NCBI GenBank assembly: GCA_964560765.1
Contig: CAZLMG010000027.1
Span: forward strand, 1 to 55,198
Direction of reading: 5' to 3'
Length of the DNA: 55,198 nt
DNA from: CAZLMG01 sp964560765
GTDB lineage: Bacteria; Bdellovibrionota_B; Oligoflexia; Oligoflexales; CAZLMG01
Below are positions 35,853 through 43,891 of this stretch, in pieces. The notes under the pieces are model-generated. The model did not search any database, was not told the origin of the DNA, and saw nothing but the letters and a program-made list of their open reading frames with translations. The translations under genes were made by a program, and so were the position numbers. How positions within the stretch are numbered: position 1 is the stretch's first letter; each line of letters opens with the position of its first letter.

Positions 35853-36323
35853 GTGGGAACGACACTAGAATACTGGGAACTAGCTAGTTATGTGGTCACG
35901 GCTTGTGGACTACCGTATGCGCTATGGATTTTTTGGGTTGAAAAGAAACGGCAGATCCAAGTGGACGAAGAAGAGGTCTATCAGGAGCTGTCGGACGAAT
36001 ATACCGACTTTTTAAAGCTACTTTTGACTAATTCTGACTTGCGCCTCATTTCAGCGAATGTTCCCCCTGAGCCGTTGACTGAGGATCAGGTAGAGCGAAA
36101 GAAGATTATTTTCGAAATATTGATTTCTATCTTTGAACGCGCATTCATCCTCGTTCACGACAACTTGGATAGCGCGCAGTCAAAGCGCATGTGGGCGTCC
36201 TGGGATGACTACATTTCCTTTTGGTGTAAGAGACCAGATTTTCGCAACTCTTTGGAAGGATTGTTAGCGGGTGAAGACCCAGAGTTCAGCGATTATCTGA
36301 AGTCCAAAGCGATGTTGTCATAG
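35853..36323 (+). CDS. Membrane-anchored protein of unknown function
   Basis: The product has one N-terminal transmembrane helix (residues about 9-28, LASYVVTACGLPYALWIFWV) and an acidic, helical cytoplasmic part of about 125 residues (VDEEEVYQELSDEYTDFLKL). The start is GTG 35853 without a strong ribosome site. It ends two bases before the DUF2784 gene, so the two are almost certainly co-transcribed and translationally coupled. No function is known to me. Confidence 0.6.
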   Translation: MGTTLEYWELASYVVTACGLPYALWIFWVEKKRQIQVDEEEVYQELSDEYTDFLKLLLTNSDLRLISANVPPEPLTEDQVERKKIIFEILISIFERAFILVHDNLDSAQSKRMWASWDDYISFWCKRPDFRNSLEGLLAGEDPEFSDYLKSKAMLS

Positions 36324-36325
36324 CG

Positions 36326-36718
36326 ATGGCTGATGCAGTTCTGTTCGTACATGTCCTCATTGTTTTGTTCAACATCGGTGCCGTACCAATGATCATCGCT
36401 GGCGGAATGTGTCAATGGCGTTGGATTCGGAACCGCGCGTTTCGACTGACCCACCTAGGCTTGATGACTTTCGTCGTCGTGGAGACAGCACTGGGTTTTG
36501 TCTGTCCTCTCACTTATCTTGAAAACGCGCTGAGGGGCGAAGATGGTGGAGCAGAGATGGCATTGATGGCACGCCTTCTGCGACAACTGATTTACTATGA
36601 CTTCCCACAGTGGGTATTTTTAAGTGCCTATATCGCTTTCATCAGTCTGATTCTCTATCTTTATCACGTTGTGCCACCCGTGAAACGCTCCCGCCGCAAT
36701 AACGTTGAAGCGGACTAA
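36326..36718 (+). CDS. DUF2784 integral membrane protein
   Basis: The 130-residue product fits the DUF2784 family: it starts with a VLFVHVLIVLFNIG helix, has RLTHLGLMTFVVVETALG and the signature CPLTYLENALR, and ends in a last helix after YYDFPQWVF. Four transmembrane helices are expected, with conserved histidines inside the membrane. The family has no established function. It follows the membrane-anchored gene by two bases and converges on gdhA. Confidence 0.8.
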   Translation: MADAVLFVHVLIVLFNIGAVPMIIAGGMCQWRWIRNRAFRLTHLGLMTFVVVETALGFVCPLTYLENALRGEDGGAEMALMARLLRQLIYYDFPQWVFLSAYIAFISLILYLYHVVPPVKRSRRNNVEAD

Positions 36719-36751
36719 GTGGTCGGATAGAGTGCCTCAAATTCATTTATA

Positions 36752-38020
36752 TCAATATTCTCCGCGTAGCCTTGTAGCATCGGCGACACGCCTGACCCCC
36801 AATACAAAGGCAGCCTGGCGTAACGAAACATTCCAGCGTTTGGCTTCGCGTTCCACTTCATAAAAAGCATTCGTCATGATTTGCTCGAGCCTCTCATTGA
36901 CTGCTTCGAGCGTCCACTGGTAGCGCTGGATGTTTTGCGTCCATTCGAAGTAGCTCACGGTAACGCCTCCAGCATTGGCCAAGATGTCGGGAATGACGAT
37001 GATACCGCGGCTGCGAAGAATCTCATCGGCTTCAATGGTTGTTGGCGCATTTGCGGCTTCGACGACGATGCGAGCTTGCACGCCGTCGGCATTGCCATCG
37101 TGTATCACGTTTTCGATAGCCGCCGGTATCAATATGTCACAATCGAGTCCGAGTAGCTCGCTGTTGGTGACGGATTCGGTGCCGGTGAGGTTAGCAAGGC
37201 CATTGCCGGCTCGCGCCAGAGAACAGGCGGTTTCAACGTCGATGCCAGATGGTGCATAACGGCCTCCTTCGGCGTCGCTGATGGCGATTACTTTTGCGCC
37301 AAGCGTCGTTAGGACCTGAGCCGTATGCGAGCCGACGTTGCCGAAGCCTTGAATGACAACACGTGCGCCGTTGATGGCGATCCCTTGAGACTGACATGCT
37401 TCACGCGTGATAATTGCTGCGCCTCGCCCCGTGGCCTCAGTGCGGCCGAGGCAGCCGTTGAGTTGGAGGGGCTTGCCGGTTACGATGGCAGGATTGTAGC
37501 CGTGGCGGCGCTCGTACTCGTCCATCATCCAGGCCATGACTTGCGCGTTGGTGTTCATGTCGGGCGCCGGAATGTCCATGCTGGGACCGATGACAGGATC
37601 GATCTCGCCTAGGAATCGGCGAGTCAAACGTTCTTTTTCTGACTCCGAAATAAGCGAGGTATCGATTGAGATGCCACCTTTGGCACCGCCAAACGGGACG
37701 CCGACGACGGCGGTTTTCCACGTCATGAGCGAGGCGAGGGCGCGTACTTCGTCGAGGTCGACCAAATGATGATACCGCATGCCACCTTTGTAGGGGCCAC
37801 GCGCGTTGTTGTGCTGGACGCGGTAGCCAGTCAGGACGCATCGCGAACCATCGTCGCGGGTGAGTGGAACTTCAACTCGGAGCTCGCGGTTACAGGTGAG
37901 CAAAAGCTCGGCCATCGGATCGTCGATCGACAGCAGTCGTGCGGCCCTCATCAGCCGTTCGTTGACCGTTGCGAAGTTGCTCTTGGTAGCAACTGCTATA
38001 GTGTCTGTGGGCTTTTGCAT
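36752..38020 (-). CDS. gdhA: Glu/Leu/Phe/Val dehydrogenase family, glutamate dehydrogenase
   Basis: This cytoplasmic enzyme interconverts glutamate with 2-oxoglutarate and ammonia using NAD(P). The 422-residue length is that of hexameric small GDHs. Visible motifs are the substrate-binding GPYKGGMRYH, the catalytic-lysine region VPFGGAKGGI, the dinucleotide-binding VVIQGFGNVGSHTA, and DILANAGGVTVSYFEW near the end. The start is ATG 38020 with GGAG upstream, and the gene overlaps the end of mrpG by 25 bases. It is therefore the last gene of the mrp operon. Linking glutamate turnover to Na+/H+ antiport is reasonable for osmotic or alkaline adaptation, but the arrangement itself is not one I know to be common. 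Confidence 0.9.
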   Translation of the reverse strand: MQKPTDTIAVATKSNFATVNERLMRAARLLSIDDPMAELLLTCNRELRVEVPLTRDDGSRCVLTGYRVQHNNARGPYKGGMRYHHLVDLDEVRALASLMTWKTAVVGVPFGGAKGGISIDTSLISESEKERLTRRFLGEIDPVIGPSMDIPAPDMNTNAQVMAWMMDEYERRHGYNPAIVTGKPLQLNGCLGRTEATGRGAAIITREACQSQGIAINGARVVIQGFGNVGSHTAQVLTTLGAKVIAISDAEGGRYAPSGIDVETACSLARAGNGLANLTGTESVTNSELLGLDCDILIPAAIENVIHDGNADGVQARIVVEAANAPTTIEADEILRSRGIIVIPDILANAGGVTVSYFEWTQNIQRYQWTLEAVNERLEQIMTNAFYEVEREAKRWNVSLRQAAFVLGVRRVADATRLRGEY

Positions 38021-38370
38021 GATGGCTCCGTGGCTGAGGAATGTCGTACTAATGCCTCGGCATATTCATCTTGTTTCGCTTCCACAATCGGGCGGACCCC
38101 CCGGCGATAGGCGGCTCGACAAAGAATGTGAGCACCCACCGGCGCTGTCGCTCCAAAAAAAATTAGGGCTAGCAACGACTTAGTTGCGACACCTTCGTCC
38201 CGAAAGTTGACCGACACTGCTACGAGTAACAGCATCAGACCCAATGTCGCAGCCTTTGTGGGCGCATGGATCCTCTGATAGAAGTCTGGCAGTCGAAAGA
38301 TTCCAAGCGCAGCTATCACCATGAAGAATGAGCCTATACTTGCGCCCAGCGCGATCGCAGTTTCAATCAA
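37996..38370 (-). CDS. mrpG: Mrp-type Na+/H+ antiporter subunit G
   Basis: MrpG is a small membrane subunit of the multisubunit cation/proton antiporter. The 124-residue product has three hydrophobic helices and the family motif GIFRLPDFYQRIHAPTKAAT. Its start overlaps the end of mrpF by eight bases and its end overlaps gdhA by 25. The charged C-terminal tail (RPIVEAKQDEYAEA) is somewhat longer than typical. Confidence 0.9.
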   Translation of the reverse strand: MIETAIALGASIGSFFMVIAALGIFRLPDFYQRIHAPTKAATLGLMLLLVAVSVNFRDEGVATKSLLALIFFGATAPVGAHILCRAAYRRGVRPIVEAKQDEYAEALVRHSSATEPSCKSPQTL

Positions 38371-38638
38371 TTGTTGAGTCCTCCAAAAAAAAGGCCAACG
38401 CGATTGTGCCTAAAAAACCGAGTAGGCCGACGATCAGAACTACATCCAGAAACATCGGGGATTGTTCGAGAATTGAAATGATAAGCAGACCCCCGAGCAG
38501 ATGCATGGCGGCACAATCGAAAGCCACTGCGCGATCAAACGCGGTGGGGCCGCGAACCATACGCGTAATGCATAGGGCGACTCCAATTCCGAGCGCAAAC
38601 AAGGCGAACAATAGGCATAGAAGTAACGGCTCCATCAT
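38363..38638 (-). CDS. mrpF: Mrp-type Na+/H+ antiporter subunit F
   Basis: MrpF is a small, three-helix subunit of the complex. The 91-residue product contains the typical RMVRGPTAFDRAVAFD motif after the first helix and FLDVVLIVGLLGFLGTIALA in the last one. The start overlaps the mrpE stop by four bases. Length and position are both as expected. Confidence 0.9.
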   Translation of the reverse strand: MMEPLLLCLLFALFALGIGVALCITRMVRGPTAFDRAVAFDCAAMHLLGGLLIISILEQSPMFLDVVLIVGLLGFLGTIALAFFLEDSTID

Positions 38639-39126
38639 GCCTCCCCTTCCGCAGGTACGCCGCGCATAGTGCGCAGTATGCTGGAGTAAATCTCGATATC
38701 TTGCCGCACCCTTTTGGTGTCGTGACCATAGAGGGCATGTACATAAATGATTCCGCGATCAACATCCGCGTCCAGACTCAAACTGCCGGGAGTGAGTGAT
38801 ATCAGAATCGATAACAGGACGATATCGGTTCGGCTGAGTCCGGGTGCTTCGTAGGCGATAATCGCGGGGCTAAAGGGATTGCGTCGGCGCAGTATATCGC
38901 GGGCTAGTTGCAGGCTTGAAAGCCAGAGCCGATAGATGAAAACGGCAAGTAGCTTGATCATCCCAACCACGGCCCGCGAATAGCTGTGACTTCCCAGCAT
39001 ACTTTGGTGGAGGGTAATGACCATGAAGCCGATCACGAATCCGATCAATCCCCCCCTCAAGGTGAAGGAGCCAGATAAAAACACCCAGATCACCGCTAGG
39101 ACCAAATTGAGCGCAAAAAAGCTCAT
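38635..39126 (-). CDS. mrpE: Mrp-type Na+/H+ antiporter subunit E
   Basis: MrpE is needed for assembly and full activity of the antiporter. The 163-residue product has two N-terminal membrane segments and the family signature LTPGSLSLDADVDRGIIYVH, followed by a cytoplasmic C-terminal domain. The start (ATG 39126) overlaps the mrpD stop by four bases. Confidence 0.9.
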   Translation of the reverse strand: MSFFALNLVLAVIWVFLSGSFTLRGGLIGFVIGFMVITLHQSMLGSHSYSRAVVGMIKLLAVFIYRLWLSSLQLARDILRRRNPFSPAIIAYEAPGLSRTDIVLLSILISLTPGSLSLDADVDRGIIYVHALYGHDTKRVRQDIEIYSSILRTMRGVPAEGEA

Positions 39127-40637
39127 GGATTTTCTCCTGCGATCGCGGGGCCATCCACCGCCATCAGCGATCCAAGCACAGAATCGATATAAATATTGGG
39201 CGAGTGAATTTGATCAGCGATGGCGGTTGTCATTTCATAAATTGGATTAGCCAATACCCCCATGATGACGGAACCTGCGGCCAGGGAGAGGACGGCCACA
39301 AAGGTTGCAATACGGGGCGGAGCGATAACGTCAGCGGCAGAGGGCGCGCCCCAGAATGTTGAGTTCCAGATTTTTAGCATCGATGCGAGCGTCAACAGAC
39401 TGACTCCGACAATGGCCGCTACCGAGAACCACGATTCACTTGTGATCGCTTCCTGTAGCAGAAACAACTTTCCCCAAAATCCACTCAGTGGCGGGATCCC
39501 TGCGATGGCCATGGCTGGTACGAAAAACGCCAAGGCCAGCAGCGGCTGGCTGTTCCAGAGACCACGAATGGCTCCCAAGCGCCCAGATCCAGCAATCTGC
39601 TCGACAATGCCCGCCGCGAAAAACAAGGCTGTTTTCACAATCATATTATGAGCGATATAGAAAACGCCCGCTGCCAATGCGCCCTTGGTAAGCAGCGCCA
39701 GTCCCAGGGCCATGTATCCAACTTGGCTGACGATATGAAAGGACAAGACGCCACGGATGCTATTGCTGCCCAACGCCCCGATCACTCCTGCGGCCATGGT
39801 GGTCACCGAAATAATAATCATCGAATTTTGAAATTCAGTTAGCATGAGGGGCGAAAGCATCGGGACCAGTCGATATAGAACATAGACTCCAACCTTGGTC
39901 AGGACTCCGCCAAAGAATGCCGCCACGGGAATGGGGGCCGCAGGGTAGGAATCAGGTAACCAAAAAAACACCGGAGCTAGCGCGGCCTTCACAGCAGCCA
40001 CCAGCAATGCAAGGCTCATTCCCAGCCAAAATATGGACGACATTTCTCCGCTAGCGCCCAAGCGGCCGATGGTGGCCAGATTGACCGTTCCGGCCCCTGC
40101 ATAAACAAAACCAACTCCCGTCAAGAGGATCATGCTCGCAACCATGTTCACCAAGACGTACGGAATCACGTGCCTTTGATTATCTGCAGAATACTGCATG
40201 GATATTTGCACGAATGATGCTAACAGCATCATTTCAAAACACACAAAGAGGTTGAAGAGGTCGCCAGTCACGAAGCTTCCGTTCACTCCAACAAGAAGAA
40301 ATTGATGTGTGACGAAATAGAATCGGCGACTAACGGCATTTGCATGGATTCCCATTGAATAGGTCAGCGCCGCCAGCGACAGAATGCTGGTGAGCAAGAG
40401 CATCAAGGCGCTTAGCCCATCTACAATCCAGCTGATTCCGACGACAGGACTCCAGCCGCCAAAAGTTAGGACTAACACTTGGGACTCGTAGATGGATTGA
40501 CGTGTCAATAGCAGGTGCACTGCGAGTAGACCCAGACCACTCAGAATTGACAGCTTAAGGTGCCATTTCAACGGCGCTGCCAGCAGGAGCACGGCGGTCG
40601 CAAATGGAATCATCACGGGCAGTGCAACCATGTTCAT
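39123..40637 (-). CDS. mrpD: Mrp-type Na+/H+ antiporter subunit D
   Basis: MrpD is one of two large subunits homologous to NuoM/NuoN of complex I and forms a proton-conducting half-channel in the inner membrane. The 504-residue product has about 14 helices, the antiporter-like FFWLPDSYPAAP and LTKVGVYVLYRL motifs and the charged lysine and glutamate residues inside the membrane that the family needs. It lies between mrpC and mrpE with four-base overlaps. Confidence 0.9.
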   Translation of the reverse strand: MNMVALPVMIPFATAVLLLAAPLKWHLKLSILSGLGLLAVHLLLTRQSIYESQVLVLTFGGWSPVVGISWIVDGLSALMLLLTSILSLAALTYSMGIHANAVSRRFYFVTHQFLLVGVNGSFVTGDLFNLFVCFEMMLLASFVQISMQYSADNQRHVIPYVLVNMVASMILLTGVGFVYAGAGTVNLATIGRLGASGEMSSIFWLGMSLALLVAAVKAALAPVFFWLPDSYPAAPIPVAAFFGGVLTKVGVYVLYRLVPMLSPLMLTEFQNSMIIISVTTMAAGVIGALGSNSIRGVLSFHIVSQVGYMALGLALLTKGALAAGVFYIAHNMIVKTALFFAAGIVEQIAGSGRLGAIRGLWNSQPLLALAFFVPAMAIAGIPPLSGFWGKLFLLQEAITSESWFSVAAIVGVSLLTLASMLKIWNSTFWGAPSAADVIAPPRIATFVAVLSLAAGSVIMGVLANPIYEMTTAIADQIHSPNIYIDSVLGSLMAVDGPAIAGENP

Positions 40638-40990
40638 GACTGGACCTTTGCGCCATCAGAAGTTTCAGGGAGGAGTGCATTTGAATCATCAGAACGGAGA
40701 GCCATGGCGACAAGGAATGCTGCCATGGCAAAGCCGATCACGATAGCAGTTAGGACGAATGCATGCGGCAGGGGGTCTACGTATATCGAAGTTGGATCGT
40801 CACCAACAATGGGCGGAATCGCCCGTCGAGGCAGTCCCGCTGCAACAATCACCGATAGATTGACGGCATTTGAAAGCAGCAGAAAGCCAAAGACCACGCG
40901 TTGCAGACTGCGAGACATCATTTGATAGGCACCTGCCGAAAATAACACGCCTACGGACACGGCCGCCATGAGGTCGAATGCGCTCATCAT
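40634..40990 (-). CDS. mrpC: Mrp-type Na+/H+ antiporter subunit C
   Basis: MrpC is homologous to NuoK. The 118-residue product has three helices, with VFGFLLLSNAVNLSVI, and the conserved PLPHAFVLTAIVIGFA motif. Start and stop overlap the neighbours by four bases. Length as expected. Confidence 0.9.
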   Translation of the reverse strand: MMSAFDLMAAVSVGVLFSAGAYQMMSRSLQRVVFGFLLLSNAVNLSVIVAAGLPRRAIPPIVGDDPTSIYVDPLPHAFVLTAIVIGFAMAAFLVAMALRSDDSNALLPETSDGAKVQS

Positions 40991-41376
40991 TTCATCTCCG
41001 CGACGGTGTTGAGAATTATAGACACCGATCCAACCACGACCACGAAAACGCCAAGGTCAAAGAGTAAGGTAGTCGAAATTGCGCCGAGCAAATAGTGACG
41101 CAAATAGGGTTGGCCGAGAGTAACCGCAAACAAGCCGCTCAGCGCAGCCAAGGACAGTCCAATCCACAGACTAGGTTTTATTTTATTTTGGACTCGGAGC
41201 TTTGTCTCGCGTACGCCGGCGGTGAGGGATTGCAGCACTAAGGCTGCATTTACCACCAGTCCTGCGACAAATCCGCCTCCGGGTGCGTCATGCCCACGCA
41301 ACAGCAAGTATATTGAGAACACGCTCGCCACTGGTACGATTCCCTTTGTCACAACGCCAAGAATTTGCGATTTCAT
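40987..41376 (-). CDS. mrpB: Mrp-type Na+/H+ antiporter subunit B
   Basis: The 129-residue product has four hydrophobic helices and the MnhB signature: HDAPGGGFVAGLV after the second strand and LFDLGVFVVVVGSV near the end. It forms part of the membrane channel with MrpA. It overlaps mrpA and mrpC by four bases each. Confidence 0.9.
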   Translation of the reverse strand: MKSQILGVVTKGIVPVASVFSIYLLLRGHDAPGGGFVAGLVVNAALVLQSLTAGVRETKLRVQNKIKPSLWIGLSLAALSGLFAVTLGQPYLRHYLLGAISTTLLFDLGVFVVVVGSVSIILNTVAEMK

Positions 41377-43643
41377 GCTCGCCTCCGGAGGCGCAAGACA
41401 CTCAAGACTCCGAGTGCAGCAACTACTAAGACCCCAATCTCGATCAGTGTGTCCATCGCGCGGAAGTCGGTCAGCACAACATTCACGGCATTCCGCCCGC
41501 CGGCCTCGCTCAAGGATTTCTCAAGATGGAGGTCTCCTGTTCTCCCGACCCTTGACGACTGGCTCGCCATTGCAGTCACCAAAAACATCACCAATCCCAA
41601 CAAAGCCGCGGTGCAGCCATGCAGGAGATGTTGCCAGCTTGTCCGCTGCTCTCGACTCAGTTCTGGAAGATGCCGAAAGGCTAGCAGCACGAGTATGAGA
41701 GAGACCGTCTCAACTAGCACCTGAGTCAGCGCGAGATCAGGTGCCCGATAGACCACGTAAAGCACTGTCAATCCGTATCCGGAGAGAGCGAGGCCAATCA
41801 GCTTTGCCACGCGTTGGCGATGCAAGACGGTTAACAAGGCGCCGCAGGCAGTCACCACGCAGGGCAATGTTCCCATGAGATCGTCGACGTTGGCGATCAT
41901 TGGTCGTGCCGGCCACAAACTCGGCAGGTGCACCGCGTGATATACAGCGACGGCAGTTCCTAATGCAAAAAGCACCAACAGATATCGCGCGAATCCTCCG
42001 GCCTGCGTCAAGGAGCGAAATTGAGTTGCCGCAGCCAGTAGCATTTCCGTAGCATGCCCTGCGAACAATTCCATGGACGGCATTTTGGGCAGTCGGGAGA
42101 TGGGGCGCCAAACGCAAAACAATGCAATTCCGCAGCCAAAGATCAACATTTTAACCATGGTCGGGCGGTCGAATTTCGCCCAGACTGAAACCCCACTGGG
42201 CCAACGCCAGGATGGTTCAAGAACGCTGCCAAGCACCCAGCCAGGGGCAAGTCCACCGATGAACTGCGGTGCCAGCAAGACAGCAGGTATGGCAACCAAC
42301 CAGGGCGAAACGCTTCGCTGCGGATGAGCAGGCAGTTTCTTGCCCCAAAAAGTGGTAACCGACAGTTTGAGGGCCGTTGCCACGGTTAGGGTGCTTCCGA
42401 CAAAGATAGCCAGCTCTACTACAGGCAAGACAGCTGACCCCACCACATACTCGAAAAATATCTTCTTGCTCTCAAAGCTCAGGACAAACGGACCGCCAGC
42501 CATCGCTAATGCACCAACTATAAACAAGACGGCTCCAAACGGCTGGCGCGGAAGCCAATACTGTTGGTCGAGCGTCTTGATATCGCGAGTACCCGCAATT
42601 CGCTCGAACCAACCTAGCAATAGAAAAAGAGAAGACTTGTATATGGCGTGATTGGCGAAATGCAGCAGTTCGCCTTTTGATCCTGTGACTGGTGCATATG
42701 CGTACATGGTTGTGAGCAGTCCCAGATATGAGACCGTTCCGTATGCTAGGAGCTTCTTCAAGTCTAACGATCGGAATGAGAGCCAGCTGCCAATCAAGAA
42801 GGTCAGAATTCCAACCGTACTGAGAAGTGGATGCCACAAGGGTGAATTGCCGAGCACGGGTACTAAGCGGCCAAGGAGAAACACGCCTGCGTTGACCATA
42901 GTTGCTGAGTGTAAGAAGGCACTTATGGGTGCGGGGGCTGACATCGCTCCCGGCAACCAGAAATGCAACGGCCACTGCGCTGATTTGGCGAAAGCTCCAA
43001 GCGCCATGAGAAGCAGCGCAAGTTGGTGCGACGGATGAAGCATGATTTGAGCTGAGTTAGCCGCCAGGTCGCTTATGTTACTAGAGCCACCTATATGGAC
43101 GAGTAGGAGGGTTCCTGTCAACAGAGCTAAGCCACCGGCTCCGGTAACTATGAACGCCTGAATGCCGCCAACTCGCGCAGTTTTGCTGGTCGAATCAATT
43201 CCAATGAGTAAGGCGGAGGTAACCGTAGTGCCTTCCCAGAAGACATAGAACAGAATCAGCGAGTCGCTGAGCACCAATCCCAGCATGCAGCCCATAAATG
43301 TCAGGAGCAGCGGCCAATACAGATGCGGCACCCGATCAGTAAAATAGAAGCGAGAGAACTGCACGACTGCAGCTCCGATGGTGCCGATCAAAATGACAAA
43401 AAAGCTGCCGAGACGATCAATTCGGAGGTTGGCATCGAATCCAAGTGAAGGGATCATCGGAATCGGAATGGTAACGACCGAGTCAGGACCTGCTGCCCGC
43501 CACATCAGTGTTCCAGTTGCCAAAGCCAGCAGCGGCGGAAGCAAGGCTAGCCGTTCGAATTGCCGGGAGCTGTGCTGCACCAAGAGTAGTGCTGCGGCCG
43601 CTAGAAACGGCAAGCCAATGACGACGATCGCTGCCAATTGCAT
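41373..43643 (-). CDS. mrpA: Mrp-type Na+/H+ antiporter subunit A with fused B-like domain
   Basis: MrpA is the largest subunit of the antiporter, homologous to NuoL, with a C-terminal part homologous to NuoJ and MrpB. The N-terminal 500 residues show WPLLLTFMGCMLGLVLSDSL, WPLHFWLPGAMSAPAPISA and LHSATMVNAGVFLLGR. The end carries VNVVLTDFRAMDTLIEIGV, the MnhA/B link domain. ATG 43643 is chosen because MQLAAIVVIGLPFLAAAAL is the usual first helix and gives about 756 residues; the frame runs back to 43847, but the extra 68 residues do not resemble the family. It is the first gene of the mrpABCDEFG-gdhA operon and divergent from pckG. Confidence 0.9.
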   Translation of the reverse strand: MQLAAIVVIGLPFLAAAALLLVQHSSRQFERLALLPPLLALATGTLMWRAAGPDSVVTIPIPMIPSLGFDANLRIDRLGSFFVILIGTIGAAVVQFSRFYFTDRVPHLYWPLLLTFMGCMLGLVLSDSLILFYVFWEGTTVTSALLIGIDSTSKTARVGGIQAFIVTGAGGLALLTGTLLLVHIGGSSNISDLAANSAQIMLHPSHQLALLLMALGAFAKSAQWPLHFWLPGAMSAPAPISAFLHSATMVNAGVFLLGRLVPVLGNSPLWHPLLSTVGILTFLIGSWLSFRSLDLKKLLAYGTVSYLGLLTTMYAYAPVTGSKGELLHFANHAIYKSSLFLLLGWFERIAGTRDIKTLDQQYWLPRQPFGAVLFIVGALAMAGGPFVLSFESKKIFFEYVVGSAVLPVVELAIFVGSTLTVATALKLSVTTFWGKKLPAHPQRSVSPWLVAIPAVLLAPQFIGGLAPGWVLGSVLEPSWRWPSGVSVWAKFDRPTMVKMLIFGCGIALFCVWRPISRLPKMPSMELFAGHATEMLLAAATQFRSLTQAGGFARYLLVLFALGTAVAVYHAVHLPSLWPARPMIANVDDLMGTLPCVVTACGALLTVLHRQRVAKLIGLALSGYGLTVLYVVYRAPDLALTQVLVETVSLILVLLAFRHLPELSREQRTSWQHLLHGCTAALLGLVMFLVTAMASQSSRVGRTGDLHLEKSLSEAGGRNAVNVVLTDFRAMDTLIEIGVLVVAALGVLSVLRLRRRA

Positions 43644-43891
43644 TTCTTCGAAGAATATAAGACACCTATTAGCGACATGGTCGCGCAATCGAGACAGTAA
43701 TGCCGGATCATCTAAACCTCCTGGACCCGCACCCGCCCGAAGATAACCTACTTGTGCATAAATTGTGATGGTGAAGTTATGTGCGAGAACTGGAAGCACA
43801 AAACTCTGTATGAGGCCGCCCAAAAGAAGTATATCTATAGCCAGCAATTGGTTGCGCCAAATCCAATATAATCTGCGAGGACTATGCCCCC

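Noticed and set aside
43867..43872. Perfect TATAAT upstream of pckG, as a -10 box
   Set aside because: It lies only 19 bases before the ATG, so the transcript would start within or after the GCGAGGA ribosome site, and no -35 box stands 16-18 bases upstream.
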